Of a stretch of DNA of 6,891 bases, positions 5,891 to 6,891 are shown one piece after another. The position numbers were made by a program, and so were the translations under genes. This DNA is from Alphaproteobacteria bacterium. Its GTDB lineage: Bacteria > Pseudomonadota > Alphaproteobacteria > Rs-D84. The notes beneath the pieces were generated by a model that made no database searches, was not told the origin of the DNA, and saw only the letters and a list, made by a program, of their open reading frames with translations. Numbering within the stretch: position 1 is the stretch's first letter; every line of letters starts with the position of its first letter. Location: the NCBI GenBank assembly GCA_024402735.1, contig JAKSTE010000027.1, forward strand, positions 1 through 6,891, in the 5' to 3' direction.

Positions 5891-5906
5891 GTTGTTTACA
5901 AGATGT

Positions 5907-5934
5907 AATATAATACAAAAATACAAATTGTCAA
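5907..5934 (-). promoter_or_regulatory. Sigma-70-type promoter of the 186-aa gene
   Basis: On the minus strand a perfect TTGACA (5929-5934) is followed after 16 bp by TATATT (5907-5912). The predicted transcription start near 5900 leaves a leader of about 24 nt with the AAAGGAG site. It is the best promoter match in the window. An 8-bp palindrome TTGTACAA (5940-5947) lies just upstream of the -35 and could be an operator. Confidence 0.65.
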
Positions 5935-5948
5935 CTATTTTGTACAAC

Positions 5949-5973
5949 AAAAACTCCGACCTAATGATCGGAG
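5949..5973 (-). terminator. Intrinsic terminator of the RNase J gene
   Basis: CTCCGA (5954-5959) and TCGGAG (5968-5973) pair around an 8-nt loop. Read on the minus strand the hairpin is followed by five T and then GTTGT, and it begins 8 bp after the RNase J stop. The stem is short, only 6 bp, so termination may be partial; the downstream gene nevertheless has its own strong promoter. Confidence 0.75.
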
Positions 5974-5980
5974 GTTGTTT

Positions 5981-6891
5981 TTACTTTAATACAAAATGAA
6001 CACTGTATTGAGGTTTTTTATCCGCTCCTAAAGAAGCTCTTACAACTTTATTGGAAGCTATTTGTACCGCTTTATGTAGATTATTTTTATCTTTGCGTTC
6101 CGTTTTTGTTAGTTTGTCTATAGCTTGAGTTATTTCTATTTGTATCTGACGTTTCATAAAACCTGTTTCGTCAGTTTCAAATATACCGGCACTAGATACT
6201 TCTGGAGCGCCTTTTAAAAATCCTCTTTTATCTATAGGTAGTGTAACAAATATAGCTCCATTAGATGCTATTTTCTTACGGTTTTTATAAACTTGATCGT
6301 CGGCACTACGTTCTGTTTCTCCTTCCATAACAACAAATCCTGTTGGTATAGATTCTGAAACATAAGGTTCGTTACCGTCTGATAAAACAACCATATCCCC
6401 ATTGTGGACCAACATCATATGTTTAGCACCACCACGTTCCATGGCCATCTTACCGTTTAACATTTCATTTATATAATCTCCGTGCATAGGTATGGAAACT
6501 TGTGGATGAACCATATCGTAAAAACGTTCAAATTCTGGACGCCCAGCATGTCCGCTTGCGTGTATATGATCTGTGTCATATATAGTGAATGTTTTTATTC
6601 CCATTCTAGCTAGTTTATTATACAAATAAGAAACATCTGTTGGCATCAATTTCAGTTCTTTTACGTGTCCGTTGCATAGTCTTGTTAACATAGCAAATTT
6701 TTCACCTTGAGAACCTGTTAAGAAAATTGCTTGTTTTTCAGCTGGTAAATCTTTTATTTCCTGATGTAGATATACGTCATCTTTCTTTAAATATCCGTGA
6801 TCTATTCCTCTTTGACGAAGCTCTGGAAGTCCAACAGAAGGTACAGGGTTTTTATTACTACGTTCTTTGATAGCCGCAACTCTGCCTGCCG
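5981..6891 (-). CDS. rnj: Ribonuclease J (C-terminal part; 5' end outside window)
   Basis: RNase J is a metallo-beta-lactamase/beta-CASP nuclease with 5'-3' exo- and endonuclease activity in mRNA decay and rRNA processing. The frame stays open to the right edge: 302 residues are visible out of roughly 550, and the N-terminal HxHxDH zinc domain lies outside. Recognisable blocks are LTGSQGE (6701-6721), the phosphate-pocket HASGH (6548-6562), PMHGDY with the late metal-ligand His (about 6473-6490), and a C-terminal domain with LHKAVQIASNKVV. The Met at 6691 sits inside conserved sequence and is not the start. Between MPTDV and YLYNKLARMG (bases about 6605-6645) the family's SSxxIPGNE segment is missing, an in-frame gap of about 15 residues compared with the T. 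thermophilus and rhizobial proteins as I recall them. Whether the enzyme is active is therefore uncertain. A terminator follows 8 bp after the stop. Confidence 0.92.
   Translation of the reverse strand, partial: AGRVAAIKERSNKNPVPSVGLPELRQRGIDHGYLKKDDVYLHQEIKDLPAEKQAIFLTGSQGEKFAMLTRLCNGHVKELKLMPTDVSYLYNKLARMGIKTFTIYDTDHIHASGHAGRPEFERFYDMVHPQVSIPMHGDYINEMLNGKMAMERGGAKHMMLVHNGDMVVLSDGNEPYVSESIPTGFVVMEGETERSADDQVYKNRKKIASNGAIFVTLPIDKRGFLKGAPEVSSAGIFETDETGFMKRQIQIEITQAIDKLTKTERKDKNNLHKAVQIASNKVVRASLGADKKPQYSVHFVLK

Noticed and set aside
5877..5918. Fourteen-residue N-terminal extension of the 186-aa protein from the ATG at 5918
   Set aside because: The -10 box lies inside it, no ribosome site precedes it, and AAAGGAG is placed for the ATG at 5876.

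Overview
The window is AT-rich and densely packed, and most likely comes from an alphaproteobacterium. The best evidence is the ribosomal protein S4, whose N-terminal block and VEFYSR C-terminus resemble alphaproteobacterial S4, and a XerC recombinase with the AYxxxHPR tail known from alphaproteobacterial XerC. RNase J is also common in that class. Strong A+T bias, short spacers and TAA as the stop of all eight genes suggest a small, AT-biased genome, perhaps host- or gut-associated. That last point is inference.

Layout. The + strand carries the 3' part of a class II lysyl-tRNA synthetase gene (lysS, cut by the left edge). After 21 bp comes a 466-codon gene whose middle resembles a RelA/SpoT-type nucleotidyltransferase domain. 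It meets, 4 bp away and tail to tail, a minus-strand gene for an unrecognised 205-aa protein. A divergent intergenic region of 166 bp then leads to a + strand cold-shock-domain protein with a long Arg/Glu-rich tail. Next come four minus-strand genes: xerC, rpsD, an unrecognised 186-aa protein, and the C-terminal half of ribonuclease J (cut by the right edge). Each of these four has a hairpin plus U-tract terminator directly behind it. The terminator between csp and xerC can serve both strands. The minus-strand genes therefore look like separate transcription units, whereas lysS and the RelA/SpoT-like gene look co-transcribed.

How the genes relate. Most are housekeeping functions of translation, RNA turnover and chromosome resolution: charging tRNA-Lys, 30S assembly, an RNA-binding cold-shock-type protein, RNase J decay/processing and dimer resolution. 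The most suggestive link is the RelA/SpoT-like gene directly behind lysS, since alarmone enzymes respond to amino-acid and charging stress. The strongest molecular oddity is in RNase J: the conserved SSxxIPGNE stretch of the beta-CASP region is missing, apparently as a clean in-frame loss of about 15 residues between otherwise well conserved blocks. No mobile element, CRISPR array, tRNA or rRNA gene was seen. No stretch longer than 190 bp lacks a gene.
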